Assembly: GCF_000757725.1 (NCBI RefSeq)
Contig: NZ_JJMU01000024.1
Coordinates: forward strand, 124,001-188,000
Reading direction: 5' to 3'
DNA length: 64,000 nt
Origin: Sphingobacterium deserti
GTDB lineage: Bacteria; Bacteroidota; Bacteroidia; Sphingobacteriales; Sphingobacteriaceae
Below, piece after piece: positions 27,296 to 35,008 of the stretch. The notes beneath the pieces were generated by a model that saw only the letters and a list, made by a program, of their open reading frames with translations, was not told where the DNA came from and did not search any database. The first letter of the stretch is position 1. Every line of letters begins with the position of its first letter. The position numbers and the translations under genes were made by a program.

Positions 27296-27720
27296 TGATC
27301 AAAGCGAAAATCGGTAAGTGTGTTGATTGCTCGAAGGAATCTAGATTGACAGCGGCCCGATGCCAATACTGCTACTGGAAGCATAGAAAGGACGTCAAGA
27401 AATCGAAAATAGTAGACTCGGGTATTACGATTGCTAAGAAACAAGCGAAGCCCATACGTTTTTTAAGTAAAAAAAGAGCAGCTCAAAATGTATTGTATCT
27501 TAAAAAAAGGCGTATCTTTATGGAGCAAAACAACACATGTAAGGCAAGATTGTCAGGATGTACCTATTGGTCTACGGATGTTCATCATCCACAAGGGAGA
27601 ATGGGAGGTTTACTGACAGACGAAAGCAAATTTATAGCGCTTTGCCGTAACTGTCACAACTTCATAGAAGAGAATCCTAATTTTGCAAAAGAAAATGGGT
27701 TTTCGATAAGTAGGATCTGA
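27295..27720 (+). CDS. HNH-type nuclease / NinG-like recombination protein
   Basis: 141 residues. N-terminal zinc ribbon (CVDCSKESRLTAARCQYC), basic region, then an HNH-like core (TDVHHPQGRMGGLLTDESK, LCRNCHNFIEEN) with Cys pair and His residues that would hold the ββα-metal site. NinG/HNH proteins cut Holliday or nicked DNA in phage recombination. 1-nt overlap both ends. Confidence 0.75.
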   Translation: MIKAKIGKCVDCSKESRLTAARCQYCYWKHRKDVKKSKIVDSGITIAKKQAKPIRFLSKKRAAQNVLYLKKRRIFMEQNNTCKARLSGCTYWSTDVHHPQGRMGGLLTDESKFIALCRNCHNFIEENPNFAKENGFSISRI

Positions 27721-28067
27721 TGGGGGCGGAGAGCGAAATACAAAAAGCCTGTGTAGACTGGTTCACGCTAAAGTACCAAAATAGGGGATTAGGCCTAATC
27801 GTATCTATTCCGAACGAGGGAAGGCGTAATGCTCGGACCGGCGGTCGACTTAAGCGAATGGGATTGAAAGCGGGCTTTCCGGATCTGCAGGTCATTAAGA
27901 AGGGAGATATACTCTTTATTGAAATGAAAACTCAGCGAAAGAATAGCGAGACCAGCGATAAACAGGATGCAGTACATTGCGTTTTGCGATCATTGAAGCA
28001 CAAAGTAATCATTTGCCGTAGTTTGGATCAGTTCATTTCCGCTGTGGATAGATTTATGTGCTCTTAG
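27720..28067 (+). CDS. VRR-NUC domain nuclease
   Basis: 115 residues, single domain: ESEIQKACVDWFTLKY, SIPNEGRRNARTGGRLKRMG, AGFPDLQVIKKG, FIEMKTQ (the PD-(D/E)XK core: GxPD...ExK). Stand-alone VRR-NUC proteins of phages are Holliday-junction or flap nucleases. The start ATG follows the HNH stop at once (TGATGG). Confidence 0.85.
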   Translation: MGAESEIQKACVDWFTLKYQNRGLGLIVSIPNEGRRNARTGGRLKRMGLKAGFPDLQVIKKGDILFIEMKTQRKNSETSDKQDAVHCVLRSLKHKVIICRSLDQFISAVDRFMCS

Positions 28068-28069
28068 AT

Positions 28070-28084
28070 ATAACTAAAAGTTAT
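28070..28084. promoter_or_regulatory. Palindrome ATAACT-AAA-AGTTAT (second copy)
   Basis: Same 6-bp arms as at 25000, again 3 nt after a stop codon; followed after 5-6 nt by TATATT in both places. Confidence 0.5.
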
Positions 28085-28100
28085 ACAAATTATATTCTAT

Positions 28101-28544
28101 ATGGTTGCCGAAAAAATGAAGCTTAAAATACTCGCTGCAATTGCAAGCCATCTAGCTGGGCACATCGATTCGCTATTTGAGAAAATTAGCGAAGAATCGA
28201 GAAAGGATTATTCCGCTCAGCAAGTAATTGACGGATATGAAGCGGTCACAAAAGTGAAGGTTCCGACTGAAAAATCGGCTCATTTGACTCGTACACCACG
28301 CCATGTCGTGGATATACATCGTGCTGTTGTATACATATTCTACGTATTGAATTGCCCGTTCTATGCCACTTTCGGCATCCATGAACAACTTCGCAGGAAT
28401 AAGCTTGATGAAATATCCGCAAGCTTAAGCATCAATAGACGATACATCGCCTACTATATAATCAGTGGGCGACACCACTTTAAATTTTACAAAGACTTTA
28501 AAGAACTAGTTTTGCAGAATTTAGAATATAACGGAAAAGTATAA
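28101..28544 (+). CDS. Hypothetical phage protein, possible HTH
   Basis: 147 residues, helical and basic in the C-terminal half. The segment IHRAVVYIFYVLNCPFYATFGIHEQLRRNKLDEISASLSINRRYIAYY shares the shape (Ala-Val-rich helix, then a recognition-like helix) of DnaA-type and other HTH domains, but this is weak. Second-copy palindrome lies upstream. Confidence 0.6.
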   Translation: MVAEKMKLKILAAIASHLAGHIDSLFEKISEESRKDYSAQQVIDGYEAVTKVKVPTEKSAHLTRTPRHVVDIHRAVVYIFYVLNCPFYATFGIHEQLRRNKLDEISASLSINRRYIAYYIISGRHHFKFYKDFKELVLQNLEYNGKV

Positions 28545-28610
28545 AAATTATATAGTATAATTTGGATATATAAGAACGCTTTTATACCTTTGATTTAAAG
28601 TAACACACAC
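28545..28610 (+). promoter_or_regulatory. Promoter with overlapping palindromic operator and leader motif
   Basis: TTG 28562-28564, 20-nt spacer, TACCTTTG 28585-28592. A perfect palindrome AAATTATA-TAG-TATAATTT (28545-28563) covers the -33 element. The predicted transcript starts with the motif AAAGTAACACACAC (28597-28610), 14 nt before the ATG at 28625. Confidence 0.7.
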
Positions 28611-28624
28611 AAAATAATTATTGT

Positions 28625-28888
28625 ATGAAAATAACAGGAATGACACCTGTAAGCGTAGTTGAAGCTATGCCTACGGATGAGAGTACCTATCTATTTGTAG
28701 ATAGTTCAGGTATTCTGCCAGCCATGTATGTAGCCCCGGATGAAAGACATTTTGCAACTGCTGTAGGGTATGACATATGGCTACGGCCTAAAGAAGCTTT
28801 AGACTCTTTGCGACCTTTTCATCCGATTATCGAGGTTGATTTATCAAAGAAGCCAACACTTTTAGAAAGTGAGGCCACGCATGACTAG
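28625..28888 (+). CDS. Hypothetical phage protein
   Basis: 87 residues, start ATG 28625 after the leader motif. Mixed alpha/beta, acidic. First gene of a third early transcript which runs through the modification genes; no family recognised. Confidence 0.65.
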   Translation: MKITGMTPVSVVEAMPTDESTYLFVDSSGILPAMYVAPDERHFATAVGYDIWLRPKEALDSLRPFHPIIEVDLSKKPTLLESEATHD

Positions 28889-29315
28889 AAAGCAATTAGA
28901 GAACATCATCTTATTCATGTCGATGTTCACGGACGAGCGGAATGACATCGCTCAGGTTAATGAGAAGTTCGGTTTGGAACTCACGGACAAGTTTGGTAAT
29001 GAGCAAGCATTAACTGCTTATTTATATGCTAAAGGGATTAGATTGGAAGGTGAGGCTGAGGGCACGCTGAATCTACAGCTGCGAGGAAAGCTCGTAATGA
29101 CTCTTGGAAGTAAGAAACAGTGGATTGACCAAATACCAATCCGACTTCCTGAAAAAACAAGGACAGGCGAACAATTTTTATTCATTGATGGCAACGGATG
29201 CAAATTTGAATCTGGGGCTGATTTCGAAGCAGCTGAAAACATAAATAGCTACCCTTGCCGGGTCTATAAACTGATGTCTGTCGCGGAATATGAAAGCGAG
29301 GTACCCGGTGAATAG
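28881..29315 (+). CDS. Hypothetical phage protein
   Basis: 144 residues from ATG 28881, overlapping the previous stop by 8 nt. Middle part is beta-rich (LNLQLRGKLVMTLGSKKQW). No family named. Confidence 0.65.
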   Translation: MTRKQLENIILFMSMFTDERNDIAQVNEKFGLELTDKFGNEQALTAYLYAKGIRLEGEAEGTLNLQLRGKLVMTLGSKKQWIDQIPIRLPEKTRTGEQFLFIDGNGCKFESGADFEAAENINSYPCRVYKLMSVAEYESEVPGE

Positions 29316-29493
29316 CCCCGAAGTAATCCAATCCCTAGAGCAGGTAGAAGCGCCTGCTTTAGAGCTCGCCCCTGGTGTTTGGGATATAGCGCCGGAACGC
29401 GAAGAAGTCAGCGACATCGAGGAACTAAACCAACCTCGACCACAATTAGTGATGTTCACCAAAAATCAAAAGCAAGAAGGAGGCGCAAAATGA
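29290..29493 (+). CDS. Hypothetical small phage protein
   Basis: 67 residues, acidic and Pro/Glu-rich (EQVEAPALELAPGVWDIAPEREEV), likely disordered. Its end holds the AAGAAGGAGG ribosome site of the next gene and the ATGA overlap with it. Confidence 0.6.
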   Translation: MKARYPVNSPEVIQSLEQVEAPALELAPGVWDIAPEREEVSDIEELNQPRPQLVMFTKNQKQEGGAK

Positions 29494-30698
29494 GTAAGAC
29501 GCAACTAAACATGTTCGCGGCTATGCGTAGCACATTTCAGGAACAACAGGAGTTAACAGTACAATCGATGAATGCCTATGGGTCTAAATATGATCACTGG
29601 GTGTTCGCATGGTCTGGGGGAAAGGATAGCACAGCCACACTCACATTTGTTCTCTATTTAATTGAATCAGGACAGATAAAATCTCCTAAGAAAATAACTG
29701 TGTTACTAGCTGACACGAGATTGGAGCTGACACCATTATGGATGTCTACGATGTTGATCTGTGATCAGTTACGGAATCGATCTATCCGAGTAGATATTGT
29801 TACTGCTCCTATCGAAGAAAGATTTTTTGTTTACATGTTTGGAAAGGGTGTACCTCCACCATCTAATACTTTTCGTTGGTGCACGCCTAAGCTTAAAATC
29901 GATCCGATGATGAAACATCTAGAGCGGCTATACAAGTCAAAGAATGAAAAGTTCCTATTGATCACTGGTGTTCGGCAAGGCGAAAGCGCTGCACGCGACG
30001 GCCGAATCTCGATGAGCTGCGGAAAGGATGGCGCTGAATGTGGACAAGGTTGGTATCAATTGACTGCACCCGACTCTATCTGTGATAAACTAGCTCCGAT
30101 TCTACACTGGCGCGTTTGCTCAGTATGGGATTGGTTAAAAATATTCGCTCCAATGGCGAAGTATGGAGCTTGGAAAACGGAGCAAGTTGCAGATAGCTAC
30201 GGTGGTGATGAAGCGGAAGAAAAGAATGCGCGTACTGGATGTGTAGGTTGTAACCTTGCAAGTAAAGACCTATCACTACTACTCACAATAAAAAATCCTT
30301 ACTGGTCTTATCTCGCGCCTCTCCTCAGACTAAGAGATATGTATGCTGAACTAAAGAAGCCACATAACAGACTTCGTAAAACAGAACTTCAGATCAAGAA
30401 AGATGGTGAGTTAGCAAAGAATCAAAATAGAATGGGCCCGCTGACATTCGAAGCTCGATTATGGGGTTTGCAGTATATTAAAGATATCGAAACTGATATC
30501 AATACAATTGCCGAACAAGAAGGAAAGCCTACTATCTCTCTAATCAACACTCAAGAGGAATCAGCTATTCGCCGGATGATCAGCAATAACACTTGGCCGC
30601 AGGGTTGGGATGGAACGGAGAAGAAAGGAGACGAACCATTTCTGCAAAGATTTAACGATGGATCGGCGCAACCGGATTTATTCATAGATATAGTATGA
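29490..30698 (+). CDS. PAPS reductase / DndC-like PP-loop protein
   Basis: 402 residues from ATG 29490, behind a strong Shine-Dalgarno (AAGGAGG). PP-loop SGGKDST at 42-48 with HWVFAW just before, the family partner TADTRLE-like loop (LLADTRLELTPLW), FRWCTPKLKIDP (the substrate-activating loop), RxGESAAR, and a Cys cluster GCVGCNLASKDL plus upstream CGKDGAECG that could hold an Fe-S cluster as in DndC. Such phage enzymes are thought to act in sulfur transfer or DNA modification (phosphorothioate-type). No dndB, D or E is seen, so the reaction is uncertain. Confidence 0.82.
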   Translation: MSKTQLNMFAAMRSTFQEQQELTVQSMNAYGSKYDHWVFAWSGGKDSTATLTFVLYLIESGQIKSPKKITVLLADTRLELTPLWMSTMLICDQLRNRSIRVDIVTAPIEERFFVYMFGKGVPPPSNTFRWCTPKLKIDPMMKHLERLYKSKNEKFLLITGVRQGESAARDGRISMSCGKDGAECGQGWYQLTAPDSICDKLAPILHWRVCSVWDWLKIFAPMAKYGAWKTEQVADSYGGDEAEEKNARTGCVGCNLASKDLSLLLTIKNPYWSYLAPLLRLRDMYAELKKPHNRLRKTELQIKKDGELAKNQNRMGPLTFEARLWGLQYIKDIETDINTIAEQEGKPTISLINTQEESAIRRMISNNTWPQGWDGTEKKGDEPFLQRFNDGSAQPDLFIDIV

Positions 30699-30910
30699 AC
30701 AACCACACCTACCCCCTAGAGACGAGAGCCGCGGCCATGGAACTGTTGCATGCGGGAAACACCCTTGCAACAGTTTCGCAACACTTTGGTTGCTCCATTG
30801 CAACAGTTTCTAGGTGGTATGTCGAGTATTTGGGATATAGAGGTCGCGAGGGAATTTCCATCATCCTTCAAAGCAAAAATTCTAATATCATCGAATTCGA
30901 AGATATTTAG
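30695..30910 (+). CDS. Small HTH protein (Hin/transposase-type fold)
   Basis: 71 residues; ETRAAAMELLHAGNTLATVSQHFGCSIATVSRWYVEY is a plain homeodomain-like HTH of the Hin/transposase kind. ATGA overlap with the PAPS reductase. Probably a regulator or a DNA-binding partner of the modification genes. Confidence 0.72.
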   Translation: MNNHTYPLETRAAAMELLHAGNTLATVSQHFGCSIATVSRWYVEYLGYRGREGISIILQSKNSNIIEFEDI

Positions 30911-30925
30911 AATTATCATCGATAT

Positions 30926-30941
30926 ACGTGATAACACACGT
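30926..30941. promoter_or_regulatory. Palindrome ACGTG-N6-CACGT before the methyltransferase
   Basis: ACGTG 30926-30930 and CACGT 30937-30941, 17 bp before the methyltransferase ATG. Possible operator for its regulation. Confidence 0.4.
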
Positions 30942-30957
30942 GTTTAAACTTAAAAAC

Positions 30958-31941
30958 ATGAACCACGGATCATTATTCAGCGGGATAGGCGGTTTCGACT
31001 TAGCCGCGCAGTGGATGGGATGGAATAATGTATTCCATTGCGAGATAAACCCATTCGGACAAAAGATTTTAAAACACTACTGGCCAAATGCAGACAGCTA
31101 TGAAGATATCAAAACAACAGACTTCACTATTTACCGAGGAACAATCGACGTTCTTTCCGGAGGATTCCCTTGCCAACCATTTAGCCTTGCAGGAAAGCGA
31201 AAAGGCGCGGAAGATGACCGTTACCTCTGGCCTGAAATGCTCCGAGCTATTGACGAAATCAGACCCCGCTGGGTTATTGGTGAAAATGTTGCTGGCCTCG
31301 TCAGTATGGTACAACCCGAGATTGACGAAACTGATATGGAAAGCCAAACCAATCTACAAGGGGAAATCGACAGTAAAACTGTACAGGAGTACCAACAATA
31401 TGTTGTCGAGACAGTTTGCCGGGATCTTGAAAACTTCGGATATTCCGTCCAGCCGATTATTATTCCAGCTTGTGCCGTCGGTGCGCCACACAGAAGAGAT
31501 AGGATCTGGTTTGTTGCCTACGCCTCAGGCTGTAGATTCGAACGGCAAAGGGAGAAATTTGAGGTTGAAAACTGGGAATCGGAATCCGGAACAGCGGGGA
31601 AGTTGGAGAGGCGATCTGAAGGATTATGCATACAAAGGAATGCTACCGACACCGAAAGCGCAGGATTCCAAGGGAGGATTTTCAAAGGAATCAAAGGCTT
31701 TAAAGAAAAGGATGAATCATTCTCGAGGACCCGGTTTAACGGAATTTCTAAACAGAATTGGACAAACTTCCCAACTCAACCCGCAGTTTGTGGCCGAGAT
31801 GATGGGCTTCCCACCGGATTGGACGGAATTACCTTTCCTAAGTGGAGAGCAGAAAGCATCAAAGGATATGGAAACGCTATAGTGCCTCAGGTGGCATATG
31901 AAATATTCAAAGGGATAGAGGAAATCGAATTAAATCGTTAA
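30958..31941 (+). CDS. DNA (cytosine-5) methyltransferase
   Basis: 327 residues from ATG 30958. Motif I: SLFSGIGGFDLAA; motif II-like CEINPF; motif IV with the catalytic Cys: GGFPCQPFS (Cys72); motif VI ENVAG (109-113); motif VIII APHRRDRIW; motif IX/X ESIKGYGNAIVPQVAYEIF near the end. It transfers a methyl group to C5 of cytosine and probably protects phage DNA from restriction. No restriction endonuclease is nearby. A second full-length reading frame lies inside it in frame +1. Confidence 0.93.
   Translation: MNHGSLFSGIGGFDLAAQWMGWNNVFHCEINPFGQKILKHYWPNADSYEDIKTTDFTIYRGTIDVLSGGFPCQPFSLAGKRKGAEDDRYLWPEMLRAIDEIRPRWVIGENVAGLVSMVQPEIDETDMESQTNLQGEIDSKTVQEYQQYVVETVCRDLENFGYSVQPIIIPACAVGAPHRRDRIWFVAYASGCRFERQREKFEVENWESESGTAGKLERRSEGLCIQRNATDTESAGFQGRIFKGIKGFKEKDESFSRTRFNGISKQNWTNFPTQPAVCGRDDGLPTGLDGITFPKWRAESIKGYGNAIVPQVAYEIFKGIEEIELNR
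31100..31882 (+). CDS. Overlapping reading frame inside the methyltransferase gene
   Basis: 260 residues in the +1 frame of the methyltransferase, start ATG 31100 (a 5-codon longer start at 31088 is possible). It does not look random: TSLFTEEQSTFFPEDSLANH, then LLFQLVPSVRHTEEIGSGLLPTP, a second MLPTPKAQDSKGG, and TSQLNPQFVAEMMGFPPDWTELPF near the end. These repeat the pattern of a known protein group found beside phage and gut-bacterial cytosine methyltransferases, so I consider it probably a true dual-coding gene. Function unknown. Confidence 0.65.
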   Translation: MKISKQQTSLFTEEQSTFFPEDSLANHLALQESEKARKMTVTSGLKCSELLTKSDPAGLLVKMLLASSVWYNPRLTKLIWKAKPIYKGKSTVKLYRSTNNMLSRQFAGILKTSDIPSSRLLFQLVPSVRHTEEIGSGLLPTPQAVDSNGKGRNLRLKTGNRNPEQRGSWRGDLKDYAYKGMLPTPKAQDSKGGFSKESKALKKRMNHSRGPGLTEFLNRIGQTSQLNPQFVAEMMGFPPDWTELPFLSGEQKASKDMETL

Positions 31942-31986
31942 TCACTCAGGGCGGTTGTATAGCCGTCCTATCTTAAAATTATTGAA

Positions 31987-32253
31987 ATGAAGAGAGTATA
32001 CAAGTACACATTAAAAGCTTTAGAATCGCAAACTTTAGAGATGCCTGCCGGAGCATTGATCAGGTCTATACAGATTCAAGATGACAGAATATCTTTATGG
32101 GCTGAAATTGACCCAATGATAAATCATGTAGAATCTGTAACCATTCTCATGTTCGGCACAGGGTGGGATATCCCCGATAAGCATTTAGAATACATCGATA
32201 CAGTTCAGTTTCTTAACGGTCTAGTTTTTCACTTTTACAAACTTTTGAAATGA
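31987..32253 (+). CDS. Hypothetical phage protein (DUF7352-like)
   Basis: 88 residues; opening KRVYKYTLKALESQTLEMPAGA matches small phage proteins of this kind (VYKYxLxxxxxQxxxxPxGA), probably DUF7352. Small beta-rich protein, function unknown. Overlaps the next start by 4 nt. Confidence 0.7.
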   Translation: MKRVYKYTLKALESQTLEMPAGALIRSIQIQDDRISLWAEIDPMINHVESVTILMFGTGWDIPDKHLEYIDTVQFLNGLVFHFYKLLK

Positions 32254-32708
32254 AACAAGTAACCATAACCACAGGCAAGGCAACGATAGTCGTTGTGGAT
32301 TTACCGGGGGAACAAGAAACTACTGTGGACGAATTACTAGCTGAAGAATGGTTTATGTACGATGATCCAATTTCAGCAGTCAAGCAAGCTAAAAAACATT
32401 TAATATCTAAAGGTATTCCTAATCCTGATGAATATAAATCGATAGGAAACTATTTAACTGAAGAAGAATATATAGGAATTGTGGATCAAGGTATTCATTC
32501 GGGGTTATTTGCCAATTATGCTAAAGGCGTAATGCCACCAAATCTTTTTTGTTACAAAACAGCCACAGAATCCGGCCTATCTCTCCTAAGAGCTAACGGG
32601 GTGGTGATGGAGAATCCTATAAGCAATGATGATAGACATCGTTTTTCTGAATGGCTTGAATGGGAACTTAAATTATGGTCTAACCCTCAAATTTTTGTTA
32701 AGATATGA
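32250..32708 (+). CDS. Hypothetical phage protein
   Basis: 152 residues; no family recognised. Acidic, ends in an aromatic segment (FSEWLEWELKLWSNPQIF). Coupled to both neighbours by 4-nt overlaps. Confidence 0.65.
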   Translation: MKQVTITTGKATIVVVDLPGEQETTVDELLAEEWFMYDDPISAVKQAKKHLISKGIPNPDEYKSIGNYLTEEEYIGIVDQGIHSGLFANYAKGVMPPNLFCYKTATESGLSLLRANGVVMENPISNDDRHRFSEWLEWELKLWSNPQIFVKI

Positions 32709-33076
32709 TACAAGCAAACGATTTAAGGATAGGGAACTTCGTACACTCCGTTGAAATTGGAAATGAAGTTATAATCAATTCTATATCTGATGAAGGGATT
32801 ACTTTTAAAAATTGTGTTACTTTCGACTATCCCACTTTTGAAGATATCACACCCATCCCTTTAACAGAGGAAATACTTTTTAAGTGTGGGTTTTTCTACG
32901 ATATAGATAGCGACACTTACAAAATATCGGACTGTACACTTCAAATTGACATGAGTGATTTCGAGATTCCTGATGCAATAGTTTTTGGTGAATCATTACG
33001 GTATGTGAGACACCTCCACCAACTTCAAAACCTATTCTTCGCGCTTACAGGAAAAGAATTGGAGGTGAAGCGATAA
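32705..33076 (+). CDS. Conserved hypothetical Bacteroidota phage protein
   Basis: 123 residues. Opening QANDLRIGNFVH and the C-terminal VRHLHQLQNLFFALTGKELEV fit a very common phage protein of this phylum (LRIGN...HQLQNLYFALTGEEL). No biochemical function known. Last gene of the rightward block; a terminator follows. Confidence 0.78.
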   Translation: MIQANDLRIGNFVHSVEIGNEVIINSISDEGITFKNCVTFDYPTFEDITPIPLTEEILFKCGFFYDIDSDTYKISDCTLQIDMSDFEIPDAIVFGESLRYVRHLHQLQNLFFALTGKELEVKR

Positions 33077-33080
33077 ATTA

Positions 33081-33110
33081 GGCTAGCGAGTAATGCTAGC
33101 CTTGATTTTT
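33081..33110. terminator. Bidirectional terminator
   Basis: GGCTAGC (33081-33087) with GCTAGCC (33095-33101), 7-nt loop, T-rich after it on plus and T-rich upstream on minus; separates the convergent genes. Confidence 0.75.
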
Positions 33111-33435
33111 AACAGCTAATTGTATAATTTTTTAGATCAAAGTCTCGATACGTAAAATTTATGGGAGGTTTTGAATCCGAATAAATTTCGAACGTATGCC
33201 AATCTTTTGTAAACTTATTGCTTATTAAATCAGATTCAATAGCCTTTAAAACGAATTTTATCATATCGGCTTCTGACAACTGATATTCATGCCTCCATTC
33301 AGCGTAAGCCCCTGCTATCTTAACTAATATATTTTTTATAGAGTCATCATTGACGTTCTGAAAATCGTAGGCCAAAATTTTACCATCAAAACTACCGCTA
33401 GGTAGATACTGCGCATTTGTGAGTCTAAATTCCAT
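33109..33435 (-). CDS. Hypothetical phage protein, paralog A
   Basis: 108 residues. Aligns by eye with the protein at 33714-34055: both begin RLxxAQYL, share DGKxxxYxF, MIKFxxKxIxxDLI and SKPxIxFTYxDx. Ancient tandem duplication in a leftward accessory block. Function unknown. Confidence 0.7.
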   Translation of the reverse strand: MEFRLTNAQYLPSGSFDGKILAYDFQNVNDDSIKNILVKIAGAYAEWRHEYQLSEADMIKFVLKAIESDLISNKFTKDWHTFEIYSDSKPPINFTYRDFDLKNYTISC

Positions 33436-33550
33436 AAGCTTATTTTCTTACAAACATAGTCTCGAAAGCTACGATTCTCAAATTAAATGTAAAATAGTTG
33501 GTTACGGCTTCCCGTAACAATTTATCAAGGCATTTCCCCACCTTGCCCGC

Positions 33551-33754
33551 ATGACATTTTCCCTTATCCCTATCACCGACCGGCTTCCCGATGAAAACCA
33601 TTTCGATCACCCGCTCGACACTGTCCTATTCTACGATGTCAATGGTGTTAAGTTTTTGTTTGGTAAGCAGCGTGTATTACGCACCTCTGCTAATACGTGG
33701 ATAGAGCAAGGCTTTACACACTGGCTGGAAGAATCTCCAACTCATAATCGGTAA
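33551..33754 (+). CDS. DUF551-like small phage protein
   Basis: 67 residues, ends with GFTHWLEESP, the pattern of DUF551-type proteins (xTHWxxLPE). Its 3' end overlaps the convergent gene 33714-34055 by about 41 nt. Confidence 0.6.
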   Translation: MTFSLIPITDRLPDENHFDHPLDTVLFYDVNGVKFLFGKQRVLRTSANTWIEQGFTHWLEESPTHNR

Positions 33755-34055
33755 ACTCGTAGTCCTCATAGGTAAAGTCAATAATAGGTTTCGAACTTCG
33801 GCGGATTTTAAACGTATTTATCCTATACCGGAACCCCCTCTCTATTAGGTCCGGCTTGATAACCTTTATCAAAAATTTGATCATTTGTTTATCAGTCAGA
33901 TCATATAAATCTTTCCACTTATCGAAAAGTTCATCGATCTGTAACCACACAAGGTATTTGGACTCATTATCTAACCGTCTGAATTCGTAGCCAACGACTT
34001 TGCCGTCTACCGAGGGGATATCCAAGTATTGAGCTCTGATTAGTCTGTATCTCAT
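33714..34055 (-). CDS. Hypothetical phage protein, paralog B
   Basis: 113 residues, homologous to 33109-33435 (see there). No family recognised. Confidence 0.7.
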   Translation of the reverse strand: MRYRLIRAQYLDIPSVDGKVVGYEFRRLDNESKYLVWLQIDELFDKWKDLYDLTDKQMIKFLIKVIKPDLIERGFRYRINTFKIRRSSKPIIDFTYEDYEFTDYELEILPASV

Positions 34056-34151
34056 AATGTAGATTTTAGACGCAAATATCGCTTAATACCTAATTCTCCA
34101 ATCAGATATGACCATTCGCTTTAAATATTGTAGACGATCATTGACAGCAGT

Positions 34152-34691
34152 TTACGAATTTACGAACGGAAATCGACCGTTGTTAATTTTTGTATTGTAA
34201 ACATCTAAAAACGCTTTATCAACACTTGTCTCTTCGTCTAATATCCAGTCCAGGGGCATAGCTCTAGAGTACTCATCCTCTATCATCGCAAACCTTTCTT
34301 CCTCTGATACATTCACAAATACGTAATTGGCATAGGGCATGGTGAAATATATGTCCGTTAATACAACCACGCCTTTGTGCTGCTTGTAAAGGCTCTCTAT
34401 ATTATCCCGTGTCAGCGGACGCAATCCGTCCCAAACATTTTTGATATCTGCTCTGGCCTGTTCAATTCTTTCAGGATATTGATAGTTCACATAATCTTCG
34501 AATAGCTTCCGAGCGTCTTCCAAGTACCCATTATGCATCAATTCAAGAGATACATTTCTGTGCACTCCGTAGAACGGATCCCTGCCCCATATGAACGCTT
34601 CTTCAGGTGGTTCGTCCAGATACTCAACCTCTATTATAATGTTTTTGAGAACGGCAAGCTTATTAAAAGCCTCTACCAAATGTTTTTCCAT
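34152..34691 (-). CDS. Hypothetical phage protein
   Basis: 179 residues, acidic and helical. No family recognised. Second gene of a leftward pair (2-nt gap to 34694). Confidence 0.65.
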   Translation of the reverse strand: MEKHLVEAFNKLAVLKNIIIEVEYLDEPPEEAFIWGRDPFYGVHRNVSLELMHNGYLEDARKLFEDYVNYQYPERIEQARADIKNVWDGLRPLTRDNIESLYKQHKGVVVLTDIYFTMPYANYVFVNVSEEERFAMIEDEYSRAMPLDWILDEETSVDKAFLDVYNTKINNGRFPFVNS

Positions 34692-34693
34692 AG

Positions 34694-34963
34694 TTATATA
34701 ACTCCTAAAAATACCTGACCAATCAAATCTTCTTCGCGGATATTTTCCAGCGCGTCCTGGATGATTAAATAATGTGTCTCCTGCAGGGGAACTGAACGTC
34801 TAGCAATTTCATCGCTATCCAAATCCATCAGCTGTTCGATCGGTATTTTCTCTGCATACCATGTAGGATTGGTACTATTAAGTGGAGAAACTGAACGAAG
34901 AACAGTATACCCCTGCCATTTAAGGGTTCGCAACAATATGTGTGACAAGGCAACGAATTCCAT
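34694..34963 (-). CDS. Hypothetical phage protein
   Basis: 89 residues; no family. Divergent from the SRAP gene with a 45-bp gap that probably holds both promoters. Confidence 0.6.
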   Translation of the reverse strand: MEFVALSHILLRTLKWQGYTVLRSVSPLNSTNPTWYAEKIPIEQLMDLDSDEIARRSVPLQETHYLIIQDALENIREEDLIGQVFLGVI

Positions 34964-35008
34964 CTAAGTTTGTTTGATTGGTAAAACTAATATACGATAT
35001 TTACGAAT

